Origin: Candidatus Woesearchaeota archaeon
GTDB taxonomy: Archaea > Nanobdellota > Nanobdellia > Woesearchaeales > UBA583
Length of the DNA stretch: 39,293 nt
Reading direction: 5' to 3'
NCBI GenBank assembly: GCA_027858315.1
Contig: JAQICV010000037.1
Coordinates: 1 to 39,293 of the forward strand
A program made the translations under genes and the position numbers. Below the pieces are notes generated by a model. It did no database searches. It was given only the letters and a program-made list of their open reading frames with translations, and was not told where the DNA came from. Positions 39,255 to 39,293 of this stretch are shown here, piece after piece; within the stretch, counting starts at the first letter, position 1, and each line of letters opens with the position of its first letter.

Positions 39255-39273
39255 TCTAAATTGAAAATTTAGA
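39255..39273. repeat. Perfect 8-bp inverted repeat near the right edge
   Basis: TCTAAATT-GAA-AATTTAGA at 39255-39273. It lies in an AT-rich 84-bp tail (39210-39293) in which I see no gene. It could be a terminator or chance palindrome. Confidence 0.3.
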
Positions 39274-39293
39274 ATAAAAGAAATATTCTTATG

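Noticed and set aside
1-39293. tRNA, rRNA or other structured RNA genes
   Set aside because: No GC-rich island or cloverleaf-like sequence is visible. All gaps between genes are short and AT-rich, and read as promoters or T-runs.

Overview
The window is strongly AT-rich, gene-dense DNA from an archaeon. The evidence is a two-repeat TATA-binding protein, archaeal elongation factor 1-beta, TruD, an NcsA/TtuA-type tRNA thiolase, a CorA transporter and, above all, archaeal promoters. In most transcription units a TATA box (TTTATAAA or close) is centred about 26 bases before the start codon, so the mRNAs should be leaderless. Shine-Dalgarno sites of the GAGGTGAT type appear mainly inside operons. 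The complete bacterial-type UvrABC set, the Cys-rich secreted proteins and the compact genome fit a DPANN-type lineage (Woesearchaeota/Pacearchaeota-like). That placement is inferred and was not tested.

Layout. 1-4116 (minus): a partial gene at the left edge, an orphan gene, a PD-(D/E)XK nuclease candidate, uvrB and a degenerate alpha/beta hydrolase. 4192-5634 (plus): a highly acidic secreted protein ending in Ser-Asp repeats, with the most elaborate 5' regulatory region in the window. 5684-10510 (minus): a TPR protein, uvrC (without its C-terminal HhH domain), an orphan, a Nudix hydrolase and an MscS channel. 10620-15098 (plus): a CPA2 antiporter, then a three-gene secreted/membrane operon that ends in a large Cys-rich adhesin-like protein with a thrombospondin-1-like segment. 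The signal peptide of that protein is split by an apparent one-base frameshift. 15120-17996 (minus): uvrA, preceded by a possible 27-codon upstream ORF. 18207-20119 (plus): a MATE transporter and a DEDD-type nuclease. 20114-23870 (minus): ncsA, a small orphan flanked by 28-bp direct repeats, tbp, EF-1 beta, corA and a CoA-binding protein. 23996-24256 (plus): a small orphan. 24259-26226 (minus): an XPD/DinG-type Fe-S helicase. 26384-28239 (plus): radC and truD. 28270-38926 (plus): a glycan locus with six glycosyltransferases, a DUF2304-like membrane protein and six SAM methyltransferases, nearly all overlapping or abutting. 38928-39209 (minus): a probable remnant of a seventh methyltransferase.

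How the genes fit together. Three themes stand out. (1) DNA repair and nucleotide hygiene: UvrA, UvrB, UvrC, Nudix, the XPD-like helicase, RadC, two nuclease candidates. (2) Cell surface: secreted acidic and Cys-rich proteins, plus a locus that probably builds a methylated surface glycan or glycoprotein glycan. (3) Information-processing and transport housekeeping genes. I saw no tRNA, rRNA, CRISPR array or insertion sequence. No gene-free stretch exceeds about 210 bases; the longest is the uvrA-MATE divergent region.
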